28,548 nt of DNA from an uncultured Eubacteriales bacterium (GTDB lineage: Bacteria > Bacillota > Clostridia > Oscillospirales > Butyricicoccaceae), in NCBI GenBank assembly GCA_934636325.1, contig CAKUAK010000042.1:1-28548 (forward strand). Reading direction: 5' to 3'. Both the position numbers and the translations under genes were made by a program. The first letter of the stretch is position 1; each line of letters starts with the position of its first letter. Below are positions 1-7,261 of this stretch, piece by piece. The notes under the pieces are model-generated. The model was not told the origin of the DNA and ran no database searches. It was given only the letters and a program-made list of their open reading frames with translations.

Positions 1-48
1 TGGGCGGCCTTTCTGTATGCGTGTATGTATTGCTTGCGGGTCGGGTTT

Positions 49-1173
49 TTAGTCCTCGAGGACCTTGGCGATCTCCTTGAGGCGTTCTGTGATGTTGATC
101 TTCTGGGGGCACTGGGCTTCGCACTGGAGGCAGTGTACGCAGCTGGAGGCCATGCCGTGATCCTTGATGGCGTTCTTATAAGAGTTCTTTGCGCCCTGGA
201 GGTTGCCATAGACCAGATATGTGTTATAGGCCGAGAAGATGGCCGGGATATTGATCTGCATGGGGCAGCCGTCGACGCAGTAGCGACATGCCGTGCAGGG
301 GATGGTGGGGATGCTGTTGAGGATCTTTACGACCTCGTCGATGACGGCGCGCTCGCTGTCGTTCAGGGGTCGGAAATGCTCCATATAGCTGGTGTTGTCC
401 TCCATCTGCTGAAGGTCGGACATACCGCTGAGGACGGTGACGATCCCGTCAAGAGAGGCGGCGAAGCGGACGGCCCAGGAGGAGACCGATACGTCGGGAT
501 TGGCGGCCTCGAACTTTGCCTGGATCTCGGGGGTCATGGTGGCAAGGCTGCCGCCCTTTACAGGCTCCATGATGAGGACCGGCTTGTTGTGCTTGCGTGC
601 GACCTCATAGCATGCGCGGGACTGGACATTGGCGCTGTCCCAATCGGCATAGTTGATCTGGAGCTGGACGAACTCCATCTCGGGGTGGTCGGTCAGGATC
701 CTGTCAAGGACCTCTGCCTTGTCGTGGAAGGAGAAGCCGACATGCTTGGCGATGCCGCGCTCTTTGAGCTTGAGCATGTAATCCCATGCGTTGAACTTAT
801 CGCAGATCTCGACCTTGCTGGCGTTGAGTGCGTGCAGCAGATAGAAATCAAAATAGCCTGCGCCGGTGCGCTCGAGAGAGGTCTGGACAAAGGCCTCCAT
901 GTCCTCTTCCTTCTTGATGTCGATGACAGGCAGCTTGTCGGCCAGCTGGAAGCTCTCGCGGGGGAAGCGGCTTACGATGGCTTCCTTTGCGGCCAACTCG
1001 GAAGCGCCGCCGCCGTATACATAGGCCGTGTCAAAGTATGTAAAACCCTTGGCCATAAAATGGTCGGCCATCTTCTTGACCTGCTCTACATCGATGATAC
1101 CATCCTTCTGGGGAAGACGCATCAGACCGAAGCCCAACTTGGGGATGGTACATCCAAGATAATTTTCACTCAT
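49..1173 (-). CDS. Aldo/keto reductase with C-terminal 4Fe-4S ferredoxin-like domain
   Basis: A 374-residue cytoplasmic oxidoreductase. The N-terminal TIM-barrel carries the aldo/keto reductase tetrad: D48 and Y53 in FDTAYVYGGG, K80 in ADKLPV and H114 in YLLHAL. The last ~80 residues hold two cysteine clusters of ferredoxin type, CTACRYCVDGCP and CVHCLQCEAQCP, which should bind two 4Fe-4S centres. This fused architecture is common in anaerobic Firmicutes; the physiological substrate is not known, and electron transfer between NAD(P)H or ferredoxin and a carbonyl compound is inferred. The start is supported by GGAGG 7 nt upstream. The gene follows the DUF3343 gene by about 32 nt on the same strand and probably shares its promoter. 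Confidence 0.93.
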   Translation of the reverse strand: MSENYLGCTIPKLGFGLMRLPQKDGIIDVEQVKKMADHFMAKGFTYFDTAYVYGGGASELAAKEAIVSRFPRESFQLADKLPVIDIKKEEDMEAFVQTSLERTGAGYFDFYLLHALNASKVEICDKFNAWDYMLKLKERGIAKHVGFSFHDKAEVLDRILTDHPEMEFVQLQINYADWDSANVQSRACYEVARKHNKPVLIMEPVKGGSLATMTPEIQAKFEAANPDVSVSSWAVRFAASLDGIVTVLSGMSDLQQMEDNTSYMEHFRPLNDSERAVIDEVVKILNSIPTIPCTACRYCVDGCPMQINIPAIFSAYNTYLVYGNLQGAKNSYKNAIKDHGMASSCVHCLQCEAQCPQKINITERLKEIAKVLED

Positions 1174-1205
1174 TGTTCTATCCTCCGTTTTAAAATTAAA
1201 CGATG

Positions 1206-1475
1206 TTATTTTCCCGCGGAAAGATCGAGCTTATCGACCTGTTTTCCGCAGACATGGTAAAGGGAAAACTCGCTGTCTCCCTCTTCGCGCATGAGCCTGA
1301 GGCTCTCGTCGAGATCCTCGGGCCTGACCTTGACCGACATGCCGCAGCTTGCCGATATCTCACGCAGTATGGGCATGATGACGGCCTCCATATGCTCCTT
1401 GAGCAGCTTGTGGGACGATATGGCGCCGTGGGTAGATTCAAAGGTATATAAGTAATATTCTTCCATGATATACAT
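1206..1475 (-). CDS. DUF3343 family protein (putative Se/S carrier-like)
   Basis: A small soluble protein of 86-89 residues. The sequence YYLYTFESTHGAISSHKLLKEH, followed by PILREISASCGMSVKV and a DL...L repeat, is the DUF3343 pattern, in which a short alpha/beta fold presents a conserved SCG cysteine. The family has been proposed to carry selenium or sulfur, but no biochemical role is established. Two starts are possible: the ATG at 1475 lies 4 nt after AAGGAG, and the ATG at 1466 (MEEYYLY, where family similarity begins) lies 13 nt after it. I list the longer form. It is the first gene of a probable two-gene unit with the aldo/keto reductase. Confidence 0.8.
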   Translation of the reverse strand: MYIMEEYYLYTFESTHGAISSHKLLKEHMEAVIMPILREISASCGMSVKVRPEDLDESLRLMREEGDSEFSLYHVCGKQVDKLDLSAGK

Positions 1476-1517
1476 GCAGCTCCTTGGATAAAAAGTATCG
1501 GCCTGTGTTTGATATAT

Positions 1518-1547
1518 ATTATACATCGTTCATGCCGCGTTTGTCCA
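1518..1547 (-). promoter_or_regulatory. Sigma-A-like promoter for the DUF3343/aldo-keto reductase pair
   Basis: Read on the minus strand: TGGACA (1547-1542), 18-nt spacer, TATAAT (1523-1518). The -10 box is perfect and the -35 box matches 5 of 6. The leader to the first gene is roughly 40 nt and contains AAGGAG. Confidence 0.65.
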
Positions 1548-1611
1548 TACCCGCATGATCCGTTCATAACCGGACGAACCTTTGCATACCATCTACAAAG
1601 GGGTGACGCTT

Positions 1612-2088
1612 ATGATAATTTATACGACAAAGCTGACAAAGAAAAAGGCCGTGGCCATACTTGTTTCGCTGGCGCTGCTCATTGCGGCGGTAATACTTAT
1701 AATGCCCGACAAGAAGGCAGCGGGAGAGCCGGCCTTCAGTGCGCAGCAGACGGTGACGTCGGAGGCCGATATGGCCGCGTACATAAGGGATCTGGGATAC
1801 GAGACCGACGGCGAGGTGCTGGAAAGCCGGGAGGTGACCATCCCGAAGGAGTTCGATGATGTATACGAGGCATATAACGATATGCAGAAGGAATGCGGCT
1901 TCGATCTTGAAAAATACCGCGGCAGGCGGGTCATGCTTTATACTTATGCCATAACCAGATATCCGGGCTGTGAGGATGAAGTCAGGTGCGACATGCTGGT
2001 ATGCCGCAAGAAGCTGATCGGCGGAAATATATATACCGTTGCCGTAGATGGCTTCATGCACGGCCTGACCGCGCCGCAGCAAGGTTGA
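1612..2088 (+). CDS. DUF4830 domain protein, N-terminally membrane-anchored
   Basis: A 158-residue protein with a basic N-terminus (KLTKKKAV), a single hydrophobic helix at about residues 14-32 (AILVSLALLIAAVILIM) and an extracytoplasmic domain. The domain shows the DUF4830 pattern: a segment like YIRDLGYETDGEVLESREVT, then IPKEFDDVYEAYNDMQ, FDLEKYRGRRVMLYTY and a C-terminal GGNIYTVAVDGFMHGL. Its function is unknown; the family is mainly seen in Clostridia. The ATG at 1612 is chosen because AAAGGGGTGA lies just upstream; a TTG at 1582 in the same frame has no such site. It precedes the nucleotidyltransferase by 81 nt, so the two may be co-transcribed. Confidence 0.85.
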   Translation: MIIYTTKLTKKKAVAILVSLALLIAAVILIMPDKKAAGEPAFSAQQTVTSEADMAAYIRDLGYETDGEVLESREVTIPKEFDDVYEAYNDMQKECGFDLEKYRGRRVMLYTYAITRYPGCEDEVRCDMLVCRKKLIGGNIYTVAVDGFMHGLTAPQQG

Positions 2089-2099
2089 TTATTGTCCCG

Positions 2100-2160
2100 C
2101 GCAAGTGTATACTGTAAAAAAACAGCTCCGGCGTCACCGTGCGCCGGGTATACATTTGCG
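2100..2160 (+). promoter_or_regulatory. Foldable RNA leader before the nucleotidyltransferase
   Basis: Positions 2100-2112 can pair with 2148-2160 over 13 bp with one G-U pair (GCAAGTGTATAC against GTATACATTTGC, plus one closing pair). The enclosed bases contain two more hairpins: CTGT/ACAG around an A6 loop (2112-2125, sharing its first base with the outer stem) and CCGGCG/CGCCGG (2128-2147). Together they resemble a three-way junction that closes at the first base of the GGAGG ribosome binding site (2160-2164). No known riboswitch class was recognised. Confidence 0.45.
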
Positions 2161-2169
2161 GAGGAAGAT

Positions 2170-3069
2170 ATGGACAAACCTACTTTGCTGGTGCTGGCCG
2201 CCGGCATGGGCAGCCGCTTTGGTGGGCTCAAGCAGATAGAGCCCCTCGGCCCCAACGGAGAGATAATAATAGACTATTCGCTTTATGACGCATACCGCGC
2301 CGGCTTCGGCAAGGTCGTGTTTGTCATAAAAAAAGAGCTTGAGGATACATTCCGCGAGGTCATCGGCAGCCGTGCCGAAAAGCTCATGAAGGTGGAATAT
2401 GCCTTTCAGGATACATCCATGCTGCCCGATGGCTTCACATGCCCCGAGGGCAGGACAAAGCCCTGGGGCACGGGGCATGCCGTATGGTGTGCGCGTCATG
2501 TCATCGACGGGCCCTTCGGCGTTATCAATGCCGATGATTTTTACGGCAGGGACGCTTATGCCCGCCTTGGCGAGTTTTTGAGCCATAAGGCCGCGCCGGG
2601 GCATATGTGCATGGTCGGCTTCCCGCTGGAAAATACCCTGACCGAAAACGGCACGGTATCCCGCGGGATATGCATGACCAAAAACGGCCTGCTGGCCTCG
2701 GTGACAGAGCGGACGGCCATTGCCCGCCGCGGCGGCGTCATATCCTATGAGGAAAACGGCGAGAGCCACCCGATCCCCGAGGGCAGCATAGCCTCGATGA
2801 ATGTATGGGGGCTCGATCCCTCGGTGTTCGAACCGATGGGACAGGCCTTCGGCGAGTTCCTTAAGGGTCTTGATGAGGGCAGCCGGATGAAGGCCGAGTT
2901 CTATCTGCCGGCATTTGTCGACAGCCTTATCAGAAGCGGAAAAACAGAGGTAGAGGTGCTGCCCGCGGCCTCTCGCTGGTACGGGGTCACATACCGCGAG
3001 GACAAGGAAAAGGTCTCGGCCGCGCTGGCGGCCATGCACGAGGCGGGAGAGTATCCGGCGCTGAAATAG
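2170..3069 (+). CDS. Sugar-phosphate nucleotidyltransferase
   Basis: A 299-residue cytoplasmic enzyme of the NTP_transferase fold, which joins an NTP to a sugar phosphate and releases pyrophosphate. The N-terminal nucleotide loop is LVLAAGMGSRFGGLKQ (residues ~5-20), a variant of the GxGxR...K signature. WGTGHAVWCAR and INADDFYG are the expected base/sugar-binding and metal-aspartate motifs. The length and the PNGEIIIDYS segment match the clostridial group usually annotated only as nucleotidyltransferase; the exact sugar cannot be read from sequence. The start at 2170 is set by GGAGG 5 nt upstream; an upstream in-frame extension would run through the structured leader and lacks family similarity. 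Confidence 0.88.
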   Translation: MDKPTLLVLAAGMGSRFGGLKQIEPLGPNGEIIIDYSLYDAYRAGFGKVVFVIKKELEDTFREVIGSRAEKLMKVEYAFQDTSMLPDGFTCPEGRTKPWGTGHAVWCARHVIDGPFGVINADDFYGRDAYARLGEFLSHKAAPGHMCMVGFPLENTLTENGTVSRGICMTKNGLLASVTERTAIARRGGVISYEENGESHPIPEGSIASMNVWGLDPSVFEPMGQAFGEFLKGLDEGSRMKAEFYLPAFVDSLIRSGKTEVEVLPAASRWYGVTYREDKEKVSAALAAMHEAGEYPALK

Positions 3070-3099
3070 GCGGCAGCGGAGAACGGAAGGAACAAGGAT

Positions 3100-3573
3100 A
3101 TGAAACTGCTTTTCAAACAGCGCTTTTTGTCGTGGTTCGACAGCTATGATATCTATTATGAGGACGGCAGCGTCGCCTATACCGTAAAGGGTCAGCTCTC
3201 ATGGGGACACTGCTTCAGAATATTCGACAGCGAGGGCTATGAGGTCGGTATGGTCAAGCAGGTCGTCCTGACGCTGCTGCCCAAGTTCGAGCTTTATATC
3301 GGGGACCGGTATGTCGGCTGCATCAGAAAAGAGCTGTCGCTTTTCAAGCCGCATTATAATATCGACTGCAGCGGCTGGCATATCGACGGCAGCTTTATGG
3401 AATGGGATTATTCCATATCCGACGCCGACGGAGAGCCTGTGGCCGAGATATCCAAAGAGCTGCTCAACTGGACCGATACATATGTCATCGAGGTTTTTCA
3501 CCCCGACGACGCCCTGTGCGCCCTTATGTTCGTGCTGGCCATCGACGCCGAAAAATGCTCGAGAAAAAATTGA
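3100..3573 (+). CDS. LURP-one-related (Tubby C-like) family protein
   Basis: A 157-residue protein with no signal peptide or membrane helix. The opening MKLLFKQRFLSWFDSYDIYYEDGSVAYTVKG and the following repeated beta-strand pattern (CFRIFDSEGYEVGMVKQ, FELYIGDRYVGCIRKE, WHIDGSFMEWDYSI) fit the LOR/YxjI family, a 12-stranded barrel around a central helix related to Tubby and scramblases. The C-terminal TYVIEVFHPDDALCALMFVLAIDA is typical of the barrel's buried helix. The role in bacteria is not established; membrane-associated lipid or stress functions have been suggested. It lies 30 nt after the nucleotidyltransferase, with AAGGA upstream, and is followed at once by a terminator. Confidence 0.82.
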   Translation: MKLLFKQRFLSWFDSYDIYYEDGSVAYTVKGQLSWGHCFRIFDSEGYEVGMVKQVVLTLLPKFELYIGDRYVGCIRKELSLFKPHYNIDCSGWHIDGSFMEWDYSISDADGEPVAEISKELLNWTDTYVIEVFHPDDALCALMFVLAIDAEKCSRKN

Positions 3574-3590
3574 TGCGGATCATAATATTT

Positions 3591-3630
3591 ATATCCCCTC
3601 GGACATGTCCGGGGGGATATTATTCTTTTT
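3591..3630 (+). terminator. Rho-independent terminator
   Basis: ATATCCCCTCGGA pairs with TCCGGGGGGATAT (3591-3603 with 3608-3620, one T-G pair) around a 4-nt loop, followed by TATTCTTTTT. It separates the LURP-one gene from the germination operon. Confidence 0.9.
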
Positions 3631-3666
3631 ACCGGTCATGATAATCCCGAAAGGGGTGACGCCGGG

Positions 3667-5103
3667 ATGAAGCTGTGCGGCAGCTATGAACAGGATCTTA
3701 AAATAATGGACAATATGCTGGCCGGCGATATGACGGTCAAAAAGAGGAGGTTCGGCCCGGCGGGGCGTCCGGACTGCTGCTGTATATATTTCAGCGACGG
3801 ACTTTCTTCCTCCCAGCTTATAAGTCAGGGCATAATAGGGCCGGTGGTGCGCGGCGGCGCGCTGCCCAAAAAGGGCGTGCTCGATCATCTCAAGAGCTCT
3901 GTCCTCGAGCTGCCCGAGGTCGAATGGAAGGACGAGACCGACGAGATCATGCCCGCATTGGCCTATGGCGATCTGCTGCTTTTTGCCGACGGACAGGCCG
4001 GATGCCTTGTAATCGGAAGCAAGAGCTTTTCCTTCCGCAGCATATCGGAGCCCGACGACGAAAAGGTGGCCAAGGGCCCGAAAGAGGGCTTTGTAGAGCC
4101 GCTTATGATAAATGTCTCGATGCTCAAGCGCAGGCTGCGCACCCGCTCTCTCAAGCTGGAGATGACGCAGGTGGGGGACAAGAGCGGGACATCGTGCTGT
4201 ATATGCTATATCGAGGACTGTGTCGACAAAAGTGTTCTTGAAAGGGTAAGGCAGGGGATATCGTCGATAAAGGTCGACGGCATATTCGATTCGAGCTATA
4301 TTTCCGAAATGCTCGACCCGCATCCCTTTTCCATCTTTCGGCGAAGCGGCAAGACGGCCAGGCCCGATGTCGCGGCGGCAAAGCTGCTGGAGGGCAGGGT
4401 GGTCGTGCTGGTCGACGGCGCGCCCCAGGCCATGACCGTCCCCTTTATCTTTTTAGAGCATTTCCAGAGCCCGGAGGATTATTACGTCTCTTACCATCAC
4501 GCGGCCTTTTCGCGCATGCTGCGCCTTGCCGGGTTTTTTATCGCCATAACCCTTGTGCCGGTATATATCGCCGTCCTCAATTATCACCCGGGAAGTCTTT
4601 CAACAAGGATGATAATGAACATCGCGCTGGCCCAGGATTCGACCCCCTTTTCGGCCACGACAGAGGCCGTCATCCTGCTTTTATCCTTCGATCTTCTGCG
4701 TGAGGCCGGGCTGCGCACCCCGGTCAGCATAGGGCAGACCCTTTCGATAGTCGGGGCGCTGGTGCTCGGTCAATCGGCCGTAGAGGCCAATATCGCGTCG
4801 CCCTCGATGGTCATCGCCGTGGCCCTTTCCGGTGTGACCGGGCTTATAATAAACGATCTGAAAAACCAGATAATAATACTGCGCCTATTTCTGCTGGCCT
4901 TTGCCAATTATGCCGGGCTGTGGGGGTATGTCATGGGTCTGTCGCTCATCATAGGCAGGCTCGGGGTGATAAAGAGCTATGGCGTCGATTATCTTTCAAG
5001 CATGCCCTTTGCCGCCCAGGGCAGCCACGAGGACAGCCTCTTCCGCGTGCCCTTCCCCTTTATGAAGAGGAGAGGAAGGTTCATATCGAGGGAGAGAAAA
5101 TGA
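3667..5103 (+). CDS. gerKA: Spore germinant receptor A subunit (GerA/GerKA family)
   Basis: A 478-residue inner-membrane spore protein. The first ~275 residues form the soluble GerA domain; then comes the family motif EHFQSPEDYYVSYHHAAFSRMLR, followed by hydrophobic helices (LAGFFIAITLVPVYIAVL, EAVILLLSFDLLREAGL, VIAVALSGVTGLII, LFLLAFANYAGLWGYVMGLSLII). Together with B and C subunits it senses germinants and triggers ion and DPA release. The ATG at 3667 follows AAAGGGGTGA by 7 nt, the same type of site used at 1612. It is the first gene of an A-C-B operon, the order seen in gerK rather than gerA of Bacillus. The symbol indicates family, not a demonstrated ligand. Confidence 0.92.
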   Translation: MKLCGSYEQDLKIMDNMLAGDMTVKKRRFGPAGRPDCCCIYFSDGLSSSQLISQGIIGPVVRGGALPKKGVLDHLKSSVLELPEVEWKDETDEIMPALAYGDLLLFADGQAGCLVIGSKSFSFRSISEPDDEKVAKGPKEGFVEPLMINVSMLKRRLRTRSLKLEMTQVGDKSGTSCCICYIEDCVDKSVLERVRQGISSIKVDGIFDSSYISEMLDPHPFSIFRRSGKTARPDVAAAKLLEGRVVVLVDGAPQAMTVPFIFLEHFQSPEDYYVSYHHAAFSRMLRLAGFFIAITLVPVYIAVLNYHPGSLSTRMIMNIALAQDSTPFSATTEAVILLLSFDLLREAGLRTPVSIGQTLSIVGALVLGQSAVEANIASPSMVIAVALSGVTGLIINDLKNQIIILRLFLLAFANYAGLWGYVMGLSLIIGRLGVIKSYGVDYLSSMPFAAQGSHEDSLFRVPFPFMKRRGRFISRERK

Positions 5104-6149
5104 AAAAGAGTCTTGCTATCCTCATGCTTGCGGCCTGCCTCTGTTTTTCGGGCTGCCGGACGCAGGAGCTGCGTCTCTTCACGATAGTGACGGCAATGGC
5201 TGTCGACTGTGGCGACGCGGGGTATATCATCACTCTTGAGAGCAGCGGCAGCCGCGAGGGCGACGGCATGGACATCAAGCCGCAGATATCCCGCGGCACC
5301 GGAGAGACGATAAGCGAATGTCTTTCGGATATACAGCGGCAGACGGGGCGGTATCCATATCTGCGCCATACGGCCCTTATGGTGCTGTCACAAAGGGCAG
5401 TCGAAGAAAAGCTGGAAAATATATTCGATTATATCATCAACGAACACGATATACGGCTCAACACCCGGGTCATGATGACCAAAGGGCAGGCGGGGGAGCT
5501 TTTTAACGACGAGGATTACCAGAGCCAGCGCATACTGCGCGCATCGACGTCCGGGGCGGTGACCTCGACTACGGCCGACGTGCTGCTCGAGGATCTGCTT
5601 TATAACATTTATGCCGATGGGGCCGACGGCTATATGCCTCTTACATCAGGGGAGCGGACCGAGGGGATCGCCCTTCTTGACGGGTTCACGCCGTCGGGAG
5701 AGCTGGATGCCCGGCTTGTTCCGGTCTTCCTTATGATGAACGGCCTCGATTGCAGGGGCAGCATCACGGTCCGGCAGGACGGAAAGAGCTTTTCCTTCAG
5801 GATCATAGGATATAAATGCCGCCGCAGCATAAAGCTCAGCGGCGGCAGGCCGGACGTGACCTTCAGCCTCGATGTCGACCTCAAGGCAGAGGATCGGCTT
5901 ACCGGGCCCGAAAGCCTTTACGAAGGGGCCGTGGGCCTCCGGCTGGAAGAAGACATGAGGGCGGTCATCACGGCAATGGCTGAAAACGGGAGCGACGCCC
6001 TCGGGATAGGTCAGGATATCTGCCGGTACGATAATAAAAGGTGGAAGGCCGCAGAGCCGGTGTGGAAAGAGCTGCTGTCAAAGGCGGAGATCACGGCCGA
6101 CGTCACAGCGTCGATCGACAGCACGGGCAGATCAAAGGAGGAAGGCTGA
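5100..6149 (+). CDS. gerKC: Spore germination lipoprotein, Ger(x)C family
   Basis: A 349-residue lipoprotein. The N-terminus MKKSLAILMLAACLCFSGC is a lipoprotein signal ending in a lipobox with modified C19. The mature part has the Ger(x)C pattern: EL..FTIVTAMAVD, the ISECLSDIQRQTGRYPYLRHTALMVLS segment and the long C-terminal domain ending in a helix. As C subunit it is anchored on the outer face of the inner spore membrane and is needed for germinant receptor function. The start codon overlaps the stop of the A subunit (ATGA), implying translational coupling, and its stop overlaps the next start by one base. Confidence 0.9.
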   Translation: MKKSLAILMLAACLCFSGCRTQELRLFTIVTAMAVDCGDAGYIITLESSGSREGDGMDIKPQISRGTGETISECLSDIQRQTGRYPYLRHTALMVLSQRAVEEKLENIFDYIINEHDIRLNTRVMMTKGQAGELFNDEDYQSQRILRASTSGAVTSTTADVLLEDLLYNIYADGADGYMPLTSGERTEGIALLDGFTPSGELDARLVPVFLMMNGLDCRGSITVRQDGKSFSFRIIGYKCRRSIKLSGGRPDVTFSLDVDLKAEDRLTGPESLYEGAVGLRLEEDMRAVITAMAENGSDALGIGQDICRYDNKRWKAAEPVWKELLSKAEITADVTASIDSTGRSKEEG

Positions 6150-7186
6150 TGGAGAGACTGGGAAAATACAGATGCTTTGCCGCCATGTTCGTCTTTCTCG
6201 TGGCCGACGTTATAAACATCAGCTGGGAAGCGGCCGGGAAGGCATCCTGGCTTTTCTATTTCGCCGGGGCGGCGCTGGCGACGCCCTTTTACAACTGGTG
6301 CGCACGGCTGTGCTGCCGCCGCGGGGCCGGGGGCGGGACGATCCCGAGGCTGCTGGCAATGGCCATGTGCCTTTTGTCTCTCGCCGGTGTCGCCGCGATA
6401 CTCGGTCAGTTCGCCCTTTTCGTCTCGACCTCGAATGATTTCGAAATGTCCCCGGCCTTTGTCGCCGGCCTGCTGGCCGTGACATCTCTTTACATGGCCC
6501 TGCTCGGGGGGCACGGCTTCGAGCGGTATATCGACGCGGCCGTCGTATGGATATCGGTGTTTCTCATCCTGTTTTTTGCCGTCAGCGGCGGAGACTGGCA
6601 GGTGGGCAGGCTTTTGCCGATAAACGACGGCATGGCCTATTTATGGCCGCTCTGCCTGGTGAGGGCATTTGTACGTCCCTTTGCCCAGGGCTTTGTGTGC
6701 ATCGCCGTATTGAGCGGCAGGGCGAAGGAAGAGGATATCATCCCCGGCTGCCGTGCGGGGCTCTGGGCGGCAGCGCTGGCGCTGGCCTTCGAGAGGATAG
6801 AGAATATATGCAGCGTCGGATATCGGATATCTTCGAAGTATAATTTCCCGACATACGCCGTGGCCAGCGTTCAGCGCTTTACGTCATACGGGCTCCATGT
6901 GGAAGAGGTGCTCATGTGCGCCCTGATAACGGCAAGGATGATAAAGATCGGCATACTTCTGCGGTTCTGCCGCATGTGCTTTGCCTATGCCTCCGGGTGC
7001 CGATATGAGGATACGAAGGCCGTGCTGTGCGGAATGACCCTGGCGGCCTATGCCGCCGGTATGGTATTCCTGTCGACCGCCTCGGGGGCCGAGGGATGGC
7101 TTTCGTGGTCGCCGTGGCCGGTGGGGCTGCTTTTTGCCGTCGTCCCGGCTGCCGGATATTTCGCGGGAAAAACCAAAAATATCTAA
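6149..7186 (+). CDS. gerKB: Spore germinant receptor B subunit (GerAB/GerKB-like permease)
   Basis: A 345-residue integral membrane protein with about ten hydrophobic segments, starting MERLGKYRCFAAMFVFLVADVI and including LLAMAMCLLSLAGVAAILGQFA, AAVVWISVFLILFFAVSGG and a final VGLLFAVVPAAGYFAG. The size, topology and position after A and C subunits fit the GerAB/GerKB (APC-superfamily) germinant-binding subunit. Sequence identity to well-known members looks low, so the assignment leans on topology and context. GGAGG precedes the start, which overlaps the upstream stop (TGATG). It is the last gene of the operon; no clear terminator hairpin precedes the typA promoter 10 nt later. Confidence 0.82.
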   Translation: MERLGKYRCFAAMFVFLVADVINISWEAAGKASWLFYFAGAALATPFYNWCARLCCRRGAGGGTIPRLLAMAMCLLSLAGVAAILGQFALFVSTSNDFEMSPAFVAGLLAVTSLYMALLGGHGFERYIDAAVVWISVFLILFFAVSGGDWQVGRLLPINDGMAYLWPLCLVRAFVRPFAQGFVCIAVLSGRAKEEDIIPGCRAGLWAAALALAFERIENICSVGYRISSKYNFPTYAVASVQRFTSYGLHVEEVLMCALITARMIKIGILLRFCRMCFAYASGCRYEDTKAVLCGMTLAAYAAGMVFLSTASGAEGWLSWSPWPVGLLFAVVPAAGYFAGKTKNI

Positions 7187-7195
7187 AAAATCATA

Positions 7196-7224
7196 TTGCA
7201 TGGCAAAAACCCCTGTGGTATAAT
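7196..7224 (+). promoter_or_regulatory. Extended -10 promoter of typA
   Basis: TTGCAT (7196-7201), 17-nt spacer, TATAAT (7219-7224) preceded by TGG, i.e. a TGn extended -10. The leader to typA is about 30 nt. Confidence 0.8.
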
Positions 7225-7261
7225 AAATTGTTAAAAATTCTGATATCTAAGGGGATATATA

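Noticed and set aside
1..48. Possible terminator of the aldo/keto reductase at the window edge
   Set aside because: Only one GC-rich arm (GGGCGGCC) is within the window, so no hairpin can be shown.
25..1260. A 411-codon plus-strand frame opposite the aldo/keto reductase
   Set aside because: No motifs, while the opposite strand carries an intact catalytic tetrad and two iron-sulfur motifs.
3615..3644. Possible sigma-G promoter for the germination operon (GGATA-18-CATGATA)
   Set aside because: Each box has a mismatch, the -35 lies in the terminator stem, and the predicted transcript would start almost on the ribosome binding site.
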